64,000 nucleotides of DNA from Luteitalea sp. TBR-22. GTDB taxonomy: Bacteria > Acidobacteriota > Vicinamibacteria > Vicinamibacterales > Vicinamibacteraceae. Of the stretch, positions 1 to 8,450 are shown piece after piece. Each line of letters starts with the position of its first letter. Within the stretch, counting starts at the first letter, position 1. The notes beneath the pieces were generated by a model, which was not told the origin of the DNA, made no database searches, and saw only the letters and a program-made list of their open reading frames with translations. Both the position numbers and the translations under genes were made by a program. The stretch lies in NCBI RefSeq assembly GCF_016865485.1, contig NZ_AP024452.1, forward strand, positions 5,788,501 to 5,852,500, read 5' to 3'.

Positions 1-229
1 GGTGGGCACGCTGGAGGTCGGCGAGCCGTCGATCGTCATCGCGGCCGTGGCGGCGCACCGGGCCGAGGCGTATGCCGCGTCGCGCTTCGCCATCGAGCGG
101 GTGAAGCAGATCGCGCCGGTCTGGAAGCGGGAGCACCTGATGGACGGCGCCTCGTGGGTCGAGGGTGCAACGGTGCACCCCGACGACCCGGAGCCGCTGG
201 CCGAAGCGTGGAGGCGGGCGTGGGCGTGA
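1..229 (+). CDS. moaE: Molybdopterin synthase catalytic subunit MoaE (5' truncated by window)
   Basis: Only the last 75 residues or so are in the window; the frame is open to the left edge, so the GTG at base 2 is probably internal. The visible part carries the MoaE C-terminal signature: a beta strand ending in GEPSIV, the AAHRAEAY segment, and PVWKREHLMDG, which contains the catalytic lysine region. MoaE with MoaD converts precursor Z (cPMP) to molybdopterin by inserting two sulfurs in the cytoplasm. Its TGA overlaps the GTG start of moaD (GTGA), so the two subunits are translationally coupled in the order moaE-moaD. Confidence 0.93.
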   Translation, partial: VGTLEVGEPSIVIAAVAAHRAEAYAASRFAIERVKQIAPVWKREHLMDGASWVEGATVHPDDPEPLAEAWRRAWA

Positions 230-459
230 CGGTGCGCCTGTTCGCGCGCTTGCGCGAGATAGCGGGCGCCGAGGAACTGGCCCGCCCCGCGGCGCCCACG
301 GTGGCCGACGTGTGGCAGGCACTCGTGGCCGAGTGGCCGGCCCTCGAGCCGTACGCCGGCAGCCTGTCATGCGCCGTCAACGCGCAGTACGCGCGGATGA
401 CGACGCCGGTGAACGACGGCGACGAGATTGCGTTCCTGCCCCCTGTGAGCGGGGGGTAG
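226..459 (+). CDS. moaD: Molybdopterin synthase sulfur carrier subunit MoaD
   Basis: A 77-residue ubiquitin-like protein. It starts with VTVRLFARLREIAG, the usual MoaD first strand, and ends in PVSGG, the required C-terminal Gly-Gly that is adenylated and thiocarboxylated before sulfur transfer to MoaE. I chose the GTG at 226 because it overlaps the moaE stop as GTGA and gives the normal family length of about 80 residues; an upstream GTG at 220 would add only two residues. The middle has the conserved AVNAQYA strand and the DGDEIAFLPP turn. It forms the small subunit of the heterotetrameric molybdopterin synthase. Confidence 0.93.
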   Translation: MTVRLFARLREIAGAEELARPAAPTVADVWQALVAEWPALEPYAGSLSCAVNAQYARMTTPVNDGDEIAFLPPVSGG

Positions 460-574
460 TTGGGGCTGGGGGTTGGGGGCAAGCCGCAGCATGCTCTGAG
501 CCCTGGGCCTTGAGCCGTCTGTTCCAAGCCCTGTGCCGGGAGCCCTCAGCCCTGAGCCTTGAGCCCTGAGCCTT
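460..574 (+). repeat. Two heptanucleotide tandem arrays between moaD and prfA
   Basis: Bases 460-480 read as three heptads of the type TGGGGGY. Bases 498-574 read as eleven consecutive heptads of consensus GAGCCCT (variants GAGCCTT, CAGCCCT, AAGCCCT, GTGCCGG) with the 7-bp phase unbroken. The second array stops 4 bp before the prfA ATG, so no Shine-Dalgarno sequence is possible. CTGAGCC/GGCTCAG is the same unit seen at 8965 and 49348. Confidence 0.85.
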
Positions 575-578
575 TCTT

Positions 579-1664
579 ATGTTGGACAAGCTCGCGTCCG
601 TCGAGGCGCAATACAACTACCTGATGGGCCTGATCGCCGACCCGGCGGTGCAGGCCGACGCGCAGGCGTACCGGACGCACACCAAGACCCTGTCGGAACT
701 GCAGGAGTTGGTGGACGCGTACCGCTCCCTCAAGTCGCTGGAGGAGCAGTTGGCGCAGGCCCGCGAACTCGCCTCCGGTGGCGATGCGGACATGGCGGCC
801 TTGGCCAAAGAAGAACTCGCCGACCTCGAGCCCCAGCACGGCAAGCTGCTCGAGCACGTCAAGTTCCTGCTCATCCCGAAGGATCCCAACGACGCCAAGA
901 ACGTCGTCCTCGAAGTGCGGGCCGGCACGGGCGGCGAGGAGGCGGCGTTGTTTGCCGCCGAACTGTTCCGCATGTACGCGCGGTTCGCCGAGCGGCAGGG
1001 CTGGAAGTTCGAGGTGATGTCGACCAGCGAGGCCGATGCCGGCGGCATGAAGGAAGGCATCGCCACCATCGAGGGCAAGCAGGTCTACAGCCACCTCAAG
1101 TACGAGAGCGGGGTCCATCGCGTCCAGCGCGTGCCGGCGACCGAAGCGGCGGGCCGCATCCACACGTCGACGGCGACCGTGGCGGTGCTACCCGAGGCCG
1201 AGGACGTCGACGTCGTGATCCACGACAAGGACCTGCGCATCGACACGTTCTGCTCGAGCGGCCCGGGCGGACAGTCGGTGAACACGACCTACTCCGCGGT
1301 GCGCATCACGCACATCCCCACCGGCGTCGTGGTGTCGCAGCAGGACGAGAAGTCGCAGATCAAGAACAAGGCGAAGGCGATGAAGGTGCTGCGGTCGCGC
1401 CTGTACGAGATGGAGATGCGCAAGCAGCAGGACGCCATCGCCAAGGACCGCAAGAGCCAGGTGGGCACCGGCGAGCGCTCGGAGAAGATCCGGACCTACA
1501 ACTTCCCCCAGAGCCGCATCACCGACCACCGCATCAACTTCACGACCCACCAGCTGTCGGCCGCCATGGACGGCGACCTCTCCGAGCTCATCGACCAGGT
1601 GACGACGTTCTACCGATCGGAGCTGCTCAAGGACGCGAGCCGGACGGAAGCGGTGGACGCCTGA
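579..1664 (+). CDS. prfA: Peptide chain release factor 1
   Basis: A 361-residue class I release factor that reads UAA and UAG in the ribosomal A site and hydrolyses peptidyl-tRNA. The tripeptide anticodon PAT is at residues 186-188 (RVPATEAAGRIHTST), which marks RF1 rather than RF2 (SPF). The catalytic GGQ is at residues 230-232 within SSGPGGQSVNTTYSAVR. The N-terminal helical domain begins MLDKLASVEAQYN, matching the family start, so ATG 579 is right although the 77 bp upstream are a heptad array with no ribosome binding site. It is followed directly by prmC, which methylates the GGQ glutamine; the pair is a common operon. Confidence 0.97.
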   Translation: MLDKLASVEAQYNYLMGLIADPAVQADAQAYRTHTKTLSELQELVDAYRSLKSLEEQLAQARELASGGDADMAALAKEELADLEPQHGKLLEHVKFLLIPKDPNDAKNVVLEVRAGTGGEEAALFAAELFRMYARFAERQGWKFEVMSTSEADAGGMKEGIATIEGKQVYSHLKYESGVHRVQRVPATEAAGRIHTSTATVAVLPEAEDVDVVIHDKDLRIDTFCSSGPGGQSVNTTYSAVRITHIPTGVVVSQQDEKSQIKNKAKAMKVLRSRLYEMEMRKQQDAIAKDRKSQVGTGERSEKIRTYNFPQSRITDHRINFTTHQLSAAMDGDLSELIDQVTTFYRSELLKDASRTEAVDA

Positions 1665-2521
1665 GCGGCGCCACGCTCCGTGACGCGGTCGGCCGGGCGC
1701 GGCAGCGCCTGCTCGGCGTCGGCTTCGACGAGGCCCACGCCCGCATCGATGCCGAGGTCCTCGCGTTGCACCTGCTCGGCTGGGACCGCACGGCGCTCAT
1801 CACCCGTCCCGACGAGGCGGTGTCGGACGCCTTCCTCGAGGCCTACGACCGCCTGATCACCCGGCGCAGCCTCAACGAACCGGTCGCCTACATCGTCGGG
1901 AGCCGCGAGTTCTACGGCCGCCCCTTCCGCGTCTCGCCGGCGGTGCTGATTCCCCGTCCCGAGACGGAACTGGCCGTCGACGCCGTCCTGGCCGCCTTGC
2001 CCGCCGATGCGTTCGTGCGGGTGGTGGACGTGGGGACCGGCAGCGGCGCCATCGCGGTGACGCTGGCCGCCGAGCGTCCGGCCTGGCACGTCGAGGCCGT
2101 GGACGTGTCGGGCGACGCCCTGCGCGTGGCGCAACGTAACGCCGAGGCGCTCGGGGTGCGCGAGCGTGTGACGTTCCTGCAGGGCGACCTGCTGGCCCCG
2201 ACCATGGGCCTGTTCGACGCGATCGTGTCCAACCCGCCCTACGTCCCGCTGCGCGACGCGGCCGGGGTCCACCCCACCGTCCGCGATCACGAGCCGCACG
2301 TCGCGCTCTTCGGCGGCGACGACGGGATGGAGATTCCCCGGCGGCTCATGGCGGAGGCCGCTCCCCGCCTCAGGCCTGGTGGCCTGTTCGTGATGGAGTT
2401 CGGCTACGGCCAGGAAGACGTCGTCTGCGCGGCGGCAACCGACGCGGGCCTGCAGGTGGTGGACATCAAGCACGACCTGCAGGGCATCGCGCGCACCCTG
2501 GTCGCTTCGCGCGCAATCTGA
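1661..2521 (+). CDS. prmC: Peptide chain release factor N5-glutamine methyltransferase
   Basis: SAM-dependent methyltransferase that methylates the GGQ glutamine of release factors. The SAM-binding loop is VVDVGTGSGAIAVTLA and the catalytic NPPY motif is in IVSNPPYVPLRD. The N-terminal helical domain (LRDAVGRARQRLLG, then RIDAEVLALHLLG) is clearly coded upstream of the first conventional start, a TTG at 1766. No ATG, GTG or TTG lies in frame between the prfA stop and that TTG. I therefore place the start at the CTG at 1661, which overlaps the prfA stop as CTGA and gives 286 residues, close to the E. coli length. Starting at 1766 would delete about 35 conserved residues. The identity is certain; the start codon is inferred. 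Confidence 0.9.
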   Translation: MSGATLRDAVGRARQRLLGVGFDEAHARIDAEVLALHLLGWDRTALITRPDEAVSDAFLEAYDRLITRRSLNEPVAYIVGSREFYGRPFRVSPAVLIPRPETELAVDAVLAALPADAFVRVVDVGTGSGAIAVTLAAERPAWHVEAVDVSGDALRVAQRNAEALGVRERVTFLQGDLLAPTMGLFDAIVSNPPYVPLRDAAGVHPTVRDHEPHVALFGGDDGMEIPRRLMAEAAPRLRPGGLFVMEFGYGQEDVVCAAATDAGLQVVDIKHDLQGIARTLVASRAI

Positions 2522-2640
2522 CATTTGGAATTTGAAATTGATTGGCGGCCGGCCTGGCGGCCGTGCCGCTCGAGGCTTCCCGAGGGGCGCCGGCGAAGCC
2601 GCGCCCCACGAGAATTTCGAATTTCGAATTTCAAATTGCC
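2522..2640. repeat. AT-armed inverted element, copy 1 (between prmC and the HIT gene)
   Basis: About 115 bp with AT-rich arms made of 7-bp units. The left arm is of ATTTGAA type and the right arm of AATTTCG/AATTTCA type. They flank a GC-rich core containing GGCCGTGCCGCTCGAGG. The core is the reverse complement of the core in the copies at 12195 and 36154, so this copy is inverted. It fills the gap between two convergent genes. Confidence 0.85.
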
Positions 2641-2644
2641 GTGA

Positions 2645-2989
2645 TCAGCCCGGCGGCCACCCCAGCCGTCGGCCGGCCAGCAGGTGCAGGTGGATGTGGA
2701 ACACCGTCTGGCCGGCGTCCGGATTGCAGTTGACCACCGTCCGGAAGCCGCCATCGGCGTAGCCGCGCTCGCGCGCGATCTGGGCGGCGCGGTACTGCAT
2801 CTGCCCGACCAGCACCGCATCCTCCGGCGTCAGGTCGTTCAGGGTGGCGATGTGCCGCCGCGGGATGACGAGGCAGTGCAGCGGCGCCTGCGGGTTGATG
2901 TCCTCGAACGCCACGAGGTCGGCGTCCTGGTAGATCACCTTCGCCGGAATCTCGCCGGCCGAGATGCGACAGAACAGGCAGCTGGACAT
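2645..2989 (-). CDS. HIT-family nucleotide hydrolase (HinT-like)
   Basis: A 114-residue histidine-triad protein. It starts [20 protein letters not shown] and holds the HIT motif HIHLHLLAG near the C-terminus; the middle His of the triad is the nucleophile. The CxxC near the N-terminus is common in this group. The family hydrolyses purine nucleoside phosphoramidates such as adenosine 5'-phosphoramidate in the cytoplasm. The length matches the HinT/PKCI type. It is convergent with prmC across an AT-armed repeat and divergent from ileS across a heptad element. The substrate in this organism cannot be read from sequence. Confidence 0.93.
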   Translation of the reverse strand: MSSCLFCRISAGEIPAKVIYQDADLVAFEDINPQAPLHCLVIPRRHIATLNDLTPEDAVLVGQMQYRAAQIARERGYADGGFRTVVNCNPDAGQTVFHIHLHLLAGRRLGWPPG

Positions 2990-3003
2990 GGGGGGATTCT
3001 AGC

Positions 3004-3133
3004 CGGCAGTCGGCAGTCGGCGGTGGGCAGTCCCACTCGAGCACGCCGGCTGTCGCCCGCCGGGACTCCGCGAACCGCGTCGGAGGGTCGCGCGCAGGGC
3101 AGGACACGACTGACTGCCGACTGCCGACTGCCG
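3004..3133. repeat. Inverted heptad element CGGCAGT(4) ... ACTGCCG(3)
   Basis: The left arm (3004-3031) has four heptads CGGCAGT, CGGCAGT, CGGCGGT, GGGCAGT. The right arm (3113-3133) has three exact ACTGCCG heptads, the reverse complement of the left unit. Between them a hairpin (CTCCGCG from 3066, closing at 3085) is followed by GGAGGGTCGCGCG at 3082-3094. The same 13 bp follow the palindrome inside ileS. The right arm ends 2 bp before the ileS -10 hexamer. Confidence 0.85.
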
Positions 3134-3135
3134 GC

Positions 3136-3141
3136 TACAAT
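3136..3141 (+). promoter_or_regulatory. -10 hexamer TACAAT for ileS
   Basis: TACAAT lies 9 nt before the ileS ATG. A start about 7 nt downstream would leave a leader of only 2-3 nt, and no Shine-Dalgarno sequence exists. The -35 position falls inside the heptad arm. Confidence 0.6.
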
Positions 3142-3150
3142 GAACAGTTC

Positions 3151-5982
3151 ATGGCCGACTGGAAAAACTCCGTCAACCTGCCCCGTACCGACTTCCCGAT
3201 GAAGGCCAACCTGCAGGTCGCAGAACCTGCGGCGATTGCCCGCTGGGAGGCGATGGACCTGTACGGGCAGATTGCGCAGGCCCGCGCCGGGCGGCCGAAG
3301 TACGTCCTGCACGACGGCCCGCCGTACGCCAACGGACAGATCCACATCGGCCACGCCCTCAACAAGATCCTGAAGGACTTCGTCGTCAAGTCGAAGTCGA
3401 TGGCCGGCTTCGACGCGCCGTACGTGCCGGGTTGGGACTGCCACGGCCTGCCGATCGAGTTGCAGGTCGACAAGGAGCTCGGCGCGAAGAAGCGCGACAT
3501 GAGCCTGGCCGACATCCGACGCGCGTGCCGGGCGTATGCCGAGCGGCACGTCAAGGAGCAGTGCGCCGACTTCAGGCGCCTCGCCGTGTTCGGCGACTGG
3601 GACCACCCGTACCTGACGATGCAGTACGAGTACCAGGCGGCGATCGTCCGCGCCCTCGGCCGGTGCGTCGAGGAAGGCCTCGTCTACAAGGGCAAGAAGC
3701 CGGTCTACTGGTGCATCTCCGACCGCACGGCGCTGGCCGAGGCCGAGGTCGAGTACGAGCAGCACACGTCGCCGTCGATCTACGTCGAGTTCAAGCTCGA
3801 CGCGCGTGACGCCGACGCGCTCGCCGCGCGCGTGCCGGCGCTCGCCGGTCGCGACGTGTCGGTGCTGATCTGGACGACGACCCCATGGACCATCCCGTCG
3901 AACCTCGGGATCGCGTTCCAGCCCGGCTTCGACTACGCCGCGTACGACGTCGACGGCCGCCTGGTCGTCGTGGCCGAGGCGCTGGCCGAGGCGACGTTTG
4001 CCAAGGCCGGGCGCACGCCGGGAACGCCGGTCGCGCGGATGAAGGGCGAGGTCTTCGATCGCATCCGCTTCCGGCACCCGCTGTACGACCGCGAGTCGCT
4101 CGGCGTGCTGGCCGACTACGTGACGCTCGAGCAGGGCACGGGCGCGGTGCACACGGCGCCGGGCCATGGCGCCGACGACTTCAACACCGGGCAGCGCTAC
4201 GGCCTCGACACATACGCGCCGATCGGCCCCTCGGGCGAGTTCCTCGCCGACGTGGAGCTGTTCGCGGGCGTGAAGGTGTGGGACGCCAACCCGAAGGTGG
4301 TCGAGGCGCTGCGTGAACGCGGTGCGCTGTGGTTCACCGAGAAGTACGAGCACAGCTACCCGCACTGCTGGCGCTGCCACAAGCCGCTGATCTTCCTGGC
4401 GACGCCGCAGTGGTTCATCGAGATGGACCACGACGGGTACCGGGAGAAGGCGCTCGAGGCCATCAAGGGCGTCGAGTGGCTGCCGGCCTGGGGCGAGGAG
4501 CGCATCCACAACATGCTCGCCAACCGCCCCGACTGGTGCATCTCGCGCCAGCGCGCCTGGGGCGTGCCGATCCCCGCGGTCACGTGCACCACGTGCCGCG
4601 AGTCGGTGCTCACGACCGAGCTCACCGATCGCGCCGCGGCGGTGTTCCTCGAGCACGGCGCCGACGCGTGGTACGAGCGGCCCATCGAGGAGTTCCTGCC
4701 GGCTGGCTTGACGTGTGCGCACTGCGGCGGCACCGAGTTCGAGCGCGAGCGCGACATCCTCGACGTGTGGTTCGACTCGGGCACCAGCCACGAGGGCGTG
4801 CTCGCGGTGCGCCCCGAGCTGCAGTGGCCCGCCGACATGTACCTCGAGGGCAGCGACCAGTACCGCGGCTGGTTCCACAGCTCGCTGCTGGTCGCCCTCG
4901 GCACGCGCGGGCAGGCGCCCTATCGGTCAGTGATCACGCACGGCTTCGTCGTCGACGAAGAGGGCCGGAAGATGTCCAAGTCGCGGGGCAACAACGTCGT
5001 CCCGCAGCAGGTCATCGAGCAGAGCGGCGCCGAGGTGCTCCGGCTGTGGGTCGCGATGGTCGACTACACGGAGGAAGTGCGCCTCGGCAAGCAGATCCTG
5101 GCGCGCACCGTGGAGGCCTACCGCAAGATCCGCAACACGGTGCGGTACCTCGCGGCCAACATGTACGACTTCGATCCGGCCACCGACCTGGTGCCCCACG
5201 CGGAGATGCTCGAGGTCGACCGCTACGCGCTGGCGCGCTACGCCGACGCGGCGACGAAGATGCGGGCGGCGTACGAACGGTTCGACTTCCAGACGATCTT
5301 CCACGAGGTGAACCGGCTGACCGTGGTCGACCTGAGCGCCTTCTACTTCGACGTGTCCAAGGACCGGCTGTACACGTTCGGCGCCGCCTCGAAGGCGCGA
5401 CGCTCGGCGCAGACGGCGATGTACCTGATGGCCGACGGCCTGGCGCGGCTGCTCGCGCCGATCCTGCCGGTGACCGCCGACGAACTGTGGCGCGTGCTGC
5501 CCCCTGTCCACCGTAGCCTTGGCGAAGGTGGAGGGTCGCGCGAGGCCTCGGTGCACGTCGCGCTGTTCCCGGAGGGCGTCGACGCCTGGCGCGACGAGGC
5601 GCTGGTGGCGCGGTACGCGACCCGCCTCGAGTTGCGCGACGTGGTGAACGCGAAGCTCGAGGAGCAGCGGCAGGCCAAGGTGATCGGCACGTCGCTCGAG
5701 GCCGCCATCACCCTGTCGGGCACCGGCCGCTTCGCGGACGCGCTCGCCGGGCTCACGCCCGACGAGGTCGCCGCCTTCTGCATCGTCAGCGAGGCCACCG
5801 TGACGACGGCGCCGGCCGGCCAGGCGCCGGATTCGTTGGTGGTGTCGGTGTCGCGCGTCGGTGGCGAGAAGTGCCAGCGGTGCTGGCGCTACGTGCCGGC
5901 CGTCAGCACGACCGCCGACACGGAAGGCCTCTGCGGCCGGTGCGCCGAGGCGCTCGGCCTGGCCGGAGTCGTGCCCGCATGA
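3151..5982 (+). CDS. ileS: Isoleucyl-tRNA synthetase
   Basis: A 943-residue class I aminoacyl-tRNA synthetase charging tRNA-Ile with isoleucine and proofreading valine. HIGH is at residues 65-68 ([12 protein letters not shown]) and KMSKS at 607-611 ([13 protein letters not shown]). The CP1 editing domain lies between them. The C-terminus carries the zinc-binding CQRCWRY...CGRC segment of bacterial type 1 IleRS. After the anticodon-binding domain begins, about 14 residues including HRSLGEGGG are inserted where E. coli IleRS goes straight on; this matches a DNA palindrome described separately. The stop overlaps the lspA start as ATGA. The -10 sits next to the start codon, suggesting a nearly leaderless mRNA. 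Confidence 0.98.
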   Translation: MADWKNSVNLPRTDFPMKANLQVAEPAAIARWEAMDLYGQIAQARAGRPKYVLHDGPPYANGQIHIGHALNKILKDFVVKSKSMAGFDAPYVPGWDCHGLPIELQVDKELGAKKRDMSLADIRRACRAYAERHVKEQCADFRRLAVFGDWDHPYLTMQYEYQAAIVRALGRCVEEGLVYKGKKPVYWCISDRTALAEAEVEYEQHTSPSIYVEFKLDARDADALAARVPALAGRDVSVLIWTTTPWTIPSNLGIAFQPGFDYAAYDVDGRLVVVAEALAEATFAKAGRTPGTPVARMKGEVFDRIRFRHPLYDRESLGVLADYVTLEQGTGAVHTAPGHGADDFNTGQRYGLDTYAPIGPSGEFLADVELFAGVKVWDANPKVVEALRERGALWFTEKYEHSYPHCWRCHKPLIFLATPQWFIEMDHDGYREKALEAIKGVEWLPAWGEERIHNMLANRPDWCISRQRAWGVPIPAVTCTTCRESVLTTELTDRAAAVFLEHGADAWYERPIEEFLPAGLTCAHCGGTEFERERDILDVWFDSGTSHEGVLAVRPELQWPADMYLEGSDQYRGWFHSSLLVALGTRGQAPYRSVITHGFVVDEEGRKMSKSRGNNVVPQQVIEQSGAEVLRLWVAMVDYTEEVRLGKQILARTVEAYRKIRNTVRYLAANMYDFDPATDLVPHAEMLEVDRYALARYADAATKMRAAYERFDFQTIFHEVNRLTVVDLSAFYFDVSKDRLYTFGAASKARRSAQTAMYLMADGLARLLAPILPVTADELWRVLPPVHRSLGEGGGSREASVHVALFPEGVDAWRDEALVARYATRLELRDVVNAKLEEQRQAKVIGTSLEAAITLSGTGRFADALAGLTPDEVAAFCIVSEATVTTAPAGQAPDSLVVSVSRVGGEKCQRCWRYVPAVSTTADTEGLCGRCAEALGLAGVVPA
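5507..5542 (+). repeat. Palindromic element inserted in frame inside ileS
   Basis: A hairpin is formed by TCCACC (5507-5512) with GGTGGA (5527-5532) and an inner GCC-TT-GGC stem. It is followed by GGAGGGTCGCGCG (5530-5542), identical to 3082-3094. It encodes [15 protein letters not shown] in a loop between conserved IleRS blocks. Confidence 0.7.
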
Positions 5983-6557
5983 GCGACCGCACCCCGGCGG
6001 GGTCGGCGCGGGCCCAGGCAGGGCCGGCTGCCTCCGTCGGCTCCGCTCGGGGTACGCGCGCCCGGCCCGCCTGGGCGCGGCCCGAGATCTGGCTCACCGC
6101 GTTGCTCGTGGTCGCGGACCAGTTGACCAAGCTGCTGGTGCTGCAGCGCATCCCGCTGCACGCCACGGTCACGGTGATCCCCGGGGTGCTGAACCTCACG
6201 TACGTCCGCAACACCGGCGCGGCATTCGGCATGCTGAACGCGAGTGACTTCGCGTACAAGCCACTGATCGTCGCCGGGCTGGCGCTCGTCGCGTTGATTG
6301 GCATCCTCTGGTACGCGCAGAAGTTCGCAGGGGACGCCTGGCCGGCTCGCTACGGGTTCGTGCTGATCGTCGCCGGCGCCGTCGGCAACCTGATCGATCG
6401 CGTCACCCTCGGCTACGTGATCGATTTCGTCGACGTCTACGCGGGGGCATGGCATTTCTGGGCCTTCAACGTCGCCGACGCCGCCATCACGATCGGTGCC
6501 GTCCTGTTCGCCGCCGACACGCTCTTCTCGAGGCGCCATGTTCCCGAAGCTGCTTGA
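5979..6557 (+). CDS. lspA: Lipoprotein signal peptidase (signal peptidase II)
   Basis: A 192-residue inner-membrane aspartyl peptidase that cuts prolipoprotein signal peptides after Lgt modification. Family motifs are [12 protein letters not shown], then [19 protein letters not shown] and [11 protein letters not shown]. The two catalytic aspartates are in the NLIDR and NVAD blocks. Four membrane segments are visible. ATG 5979 overlaps the ileS TGA. The cytoplasmic N-terminal extension of about 35 Ala/Gly/Arg-rich residues before the first helix is longer than usual and may be dispensable. The gene overlaps lgt by 20 bp, so both enzymes of lipoprotein maturation come from one message. Many lipoprotein genes in the window are likely substrates. 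Confidence 0.96.
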   Translation: MSDRTPAGSARAQAGPAASVGSARGTRARPAWARPEIWLTALLVVADQLTKLLVLQRIPLHATVTVIPGVLNLTYVRNTGAAFGMLNASDFAYKPLIVAGLALVALIGILWYAQKFAGDAWPARYGFVLIVAGAVGNLIDRVTLGYVIDFVDVYAGAWHFWAFNVADAAITIGAVLFAADTLFSRRHVPEAA

Positions 6558-7353
6558 TCTGGGGCCACTGACCGTCTACTCGTACGGCGTGCTGCTGGCA
6601 GCGGCCTACCTCGGCGGGCTGCAGCTGTCGCTGATCCGCGCCAAGGCCCGCGGGCTCGACCCGGCGCGCGTGATGGACCTCGGCATCTACATCATCGTGA
6701 GCGCGCTGGTCGGCGCCAAGCTGCTGCTGGTGCTGGTCGATGCCGACCACTTCCTGCGTGAACCGGCCGACCTGCTGTCGCTCGCGCGGTCGGGCGGCGT
6801 CTTCTATGGCGGGCTCATCCTCGCGGTGCTCGTCGGCCTGTGGTACGTGCGCAAGCACCAGTTGCCCACCTGGCGCATCGCCGATGTCATCGCCCCGGGC
6901 ATCGCATTCGGCCACGTCGTCGGCAGGATGGGCTGCTTCCTCGCCGGGTGCTGTTACGGGCACGAGACCACCGTGCCATGGGCGGTCACCTTCACCAACC
7001 CGCTGGCGCTGGAGAACGTCGGTACGCCGCTCGGCGTGCCGTTGCACCCCACGCAACTGTACGAGGCAGGCGCCGAGGCCATCATCCTGGCCCTGATTCT
7101 GGGCCTCGAGAACAAGGGCCGTCCCTTCCACGGGCGGACCTTCTGGGGGTACATGCTGGTGTACGGCCTGTCGCGGTTCGTGATCGAGTTCTTCCGCGGC
7201 GACCCGCGCGGCATGGTGGTGGACGGCCTGTCCACGTCGCAGTTCATCTCGTTGCTGATCGTGCCGCTGAGCCTGGTGATGTTGTACTGGCTCTCGCGCG
7301 CGCCGGCCGACGCCAAACCCGCTGCGCCGCGCGCCCGCGCGGCCCGGGCCTGA
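6538..7353 (+). CDS. lgt: Prolipoprotein diacylglyceryl transferase
   Basis: A 271-residue polytopic inner-membrane enzyme that moves diacylglycerol from phosphatidylglycerol to the lipobox cysteine. The Lgt signature is GRMGCFLAGCCYGHET (around residue 130). The N-terminus, GPLTVYSYGVLLAAAY, has the conserved YG of the family, and the C-terminus has RFVIEFFRGD. ATG 6538 was chosen because it starts the conserved region and overlaps the end of lspA by 20 bp; a longer reading would start inside lspA without homology. It is followed after 5 bp by rluD. Confidence 0.96.
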   Translation: MFPKLLDLGPLTVYSYGVLLAAAYLGGLQLSLIRAKARGLDPARVMDLGIYIIVSALVGAKLLLVLVDADHFLREPADLLSLARSGGVFYGGLILAVLVGLWYVRKHQLPTWRIADVIAPGIAFGHVVGRMGCFLAGCCYGHETTVPWAVTFTNPLALENVGTPLGVPLHPTQLYEAGAEAIILALILGLENKGRPFHGRTFWGYMLVYGLSRFVIEFFRGDPRGMVVDGLSTSQFISLLIVPLSLVMLYWLSRAPADAKPAAPRARAARA

Positions 7354-7358
7354 CCGCC

Positions 7359-8378
7359 ATGCACGACGAGGAGTTCGAGGACGAGGCCGTCGAGGCGGGT
7401 GAAGGCGACCCCGTGACGCTCGTGATCGGCGAGGACGAGGCCGGCCAGCGCGCCGACCAGGCGCTCGCTGCCCTGCTCCCGGGTCTCTCCCGCTCGCAGG
7501 TGCAGCGTCTGATCAAGGACGGACAGGTGCGGATCGGCGATCGGGTGCTCGCCAAGTCCAGTGAGGTGCTGGCTGCCGGCACCACCCTCGTGGTGCAGGT
7601 GCCCGATGCCGCGCCGTCCGATGCCGTGGCGGAGGACATCCCGCTCGACATCCTGTTCGAGGACGACCACGTGATCGTGGTCAACAAACCGGCGGGCATG
7701 GTGGTCCACCCGGCCGCCGGACATGCCAGCGGCACGCTCGTGAATGCCTTGCTGCACCACGCGCAGGAACTCAGCGGCGTGGCTGGCGGCGCGCGTCCCG
7801 GCATCGTGCACCGGCTCGACAAGGGGACGTCCGGCGTCATGGTCGTCGCCAAGACCGACCAGGCGCACCAGGAGCTGGCGCGGCAGTTCCACGACCGCGA
7901 GGTCGAGAAGGAGTACGTCGCCCTGGTGTGGGGGCTGGTGCACAACGGCCGGCGCATCGAGGCGCCCATCGGCCGCGACCCCAACGATCGACAGAAGATG
8001 ACGACGCGCGCCCGGCGTTCGCGCGCCGCGGTCACGCGCGTCACGTGGGCGCTCCACCTGCCCGGCGTGTCCTTGATTCGGGTGGCCATCCACACGGGCC
8101 GCACGCACCAGATCCGCGTGCACCTCAGCTCGATCGGCCACCCGGTGTGCGGCGATGCGACCTACGGCGGGATCCCTCGCCGCATCGCGCCGCACCTCAA
8201 GGCGCTGTCGTCGCTGCAGCGGCCGTTCCTGCACGCCGAGCGGTTGGTCTTCACGCACCCGACCGAGCGGCGCCGCATGGAGTTCGAGGCGCCCCTTGCC
8301 GAGGACCTCACGCTGGTGCTCGAGCAACTCGATGCCGCGGTGGCGAAGTTCGGGTACAAGACGCTGCAGAATCCATGA
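7359..8378 (+). CDS. rluD: RluA/RluD-family 23S rRNA pseudouridine synthase
   Basis: A 339-residue enzyme with an N-terminal S4 RNA-binding domain (about residues 25-85, RADQALAALLPGLSRSQVQR) and a RluA-type catalytic domain. The catalytic aspartate is in GIVHRLDKGTSGVMVVAK, and the family also shows VVNKPAGMVVHPA and GRTHQIRVHLSSIGHPV. The domain order and length fit RluD, which makes pseudouridines in helix 69 of 23S rRNA; RluC cannot be excluded by eye. The N-terminus before the S4 domain is acidic. The start ATG lies 5 bp after the lgt stop. Last gene of the ileS-lspA-lgt-rluD run. Confidence 0.92.
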   Translation: MHDEEFEDEAVEAGEGDPVTLVIGEDEAGQRADQALAALLPGLSRSQVQRLIKDGQVRIGDRVLAKSSEVLAAGTTLVVQVPDAAPSDAVAEDIPLDILFEDDHVIVVNKPAGMVVHPAAGHASGTLVNALLHHAQELSGVAGGARPGIVHRLDKGTSGVMVVAKTDQAHQELARQFHDREVEKEYVALVWGLVHNGRRIEAPIGRDPNDRQKMTTRARRSRAAVTRVTWALHLPGVSLIRVAIHTGRTHQIRVHLSSIGHPVCGDATYGGIPRRIAPHLKALSSLQRPFLHAERLVFTHPTERRRMEFEAPLAEDLTLVLEQLDAAVAKFGYKTLQNP

Positions 8379-8380
8379 TG

Positions 8381-8415
8381 ACCGGGAACTGGGGACCGGG
8401 CACCGGGCACCGGGC
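8381..8415 (+). repeat. Heptad array ACCGGGC (5 units)
   Basis: Five unbroken heptads: ACCGGGA, ACTGGGG, then three ACCGGGC. They begin 2 bp after the rluD stop. They fill part of the 72-bp gap before the Nudix gene. Confidence 0.75.
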
Positions 8416-8450
8416 CGCGAATGCGCGAGGCTGGTCGCGCCACGAGATCC

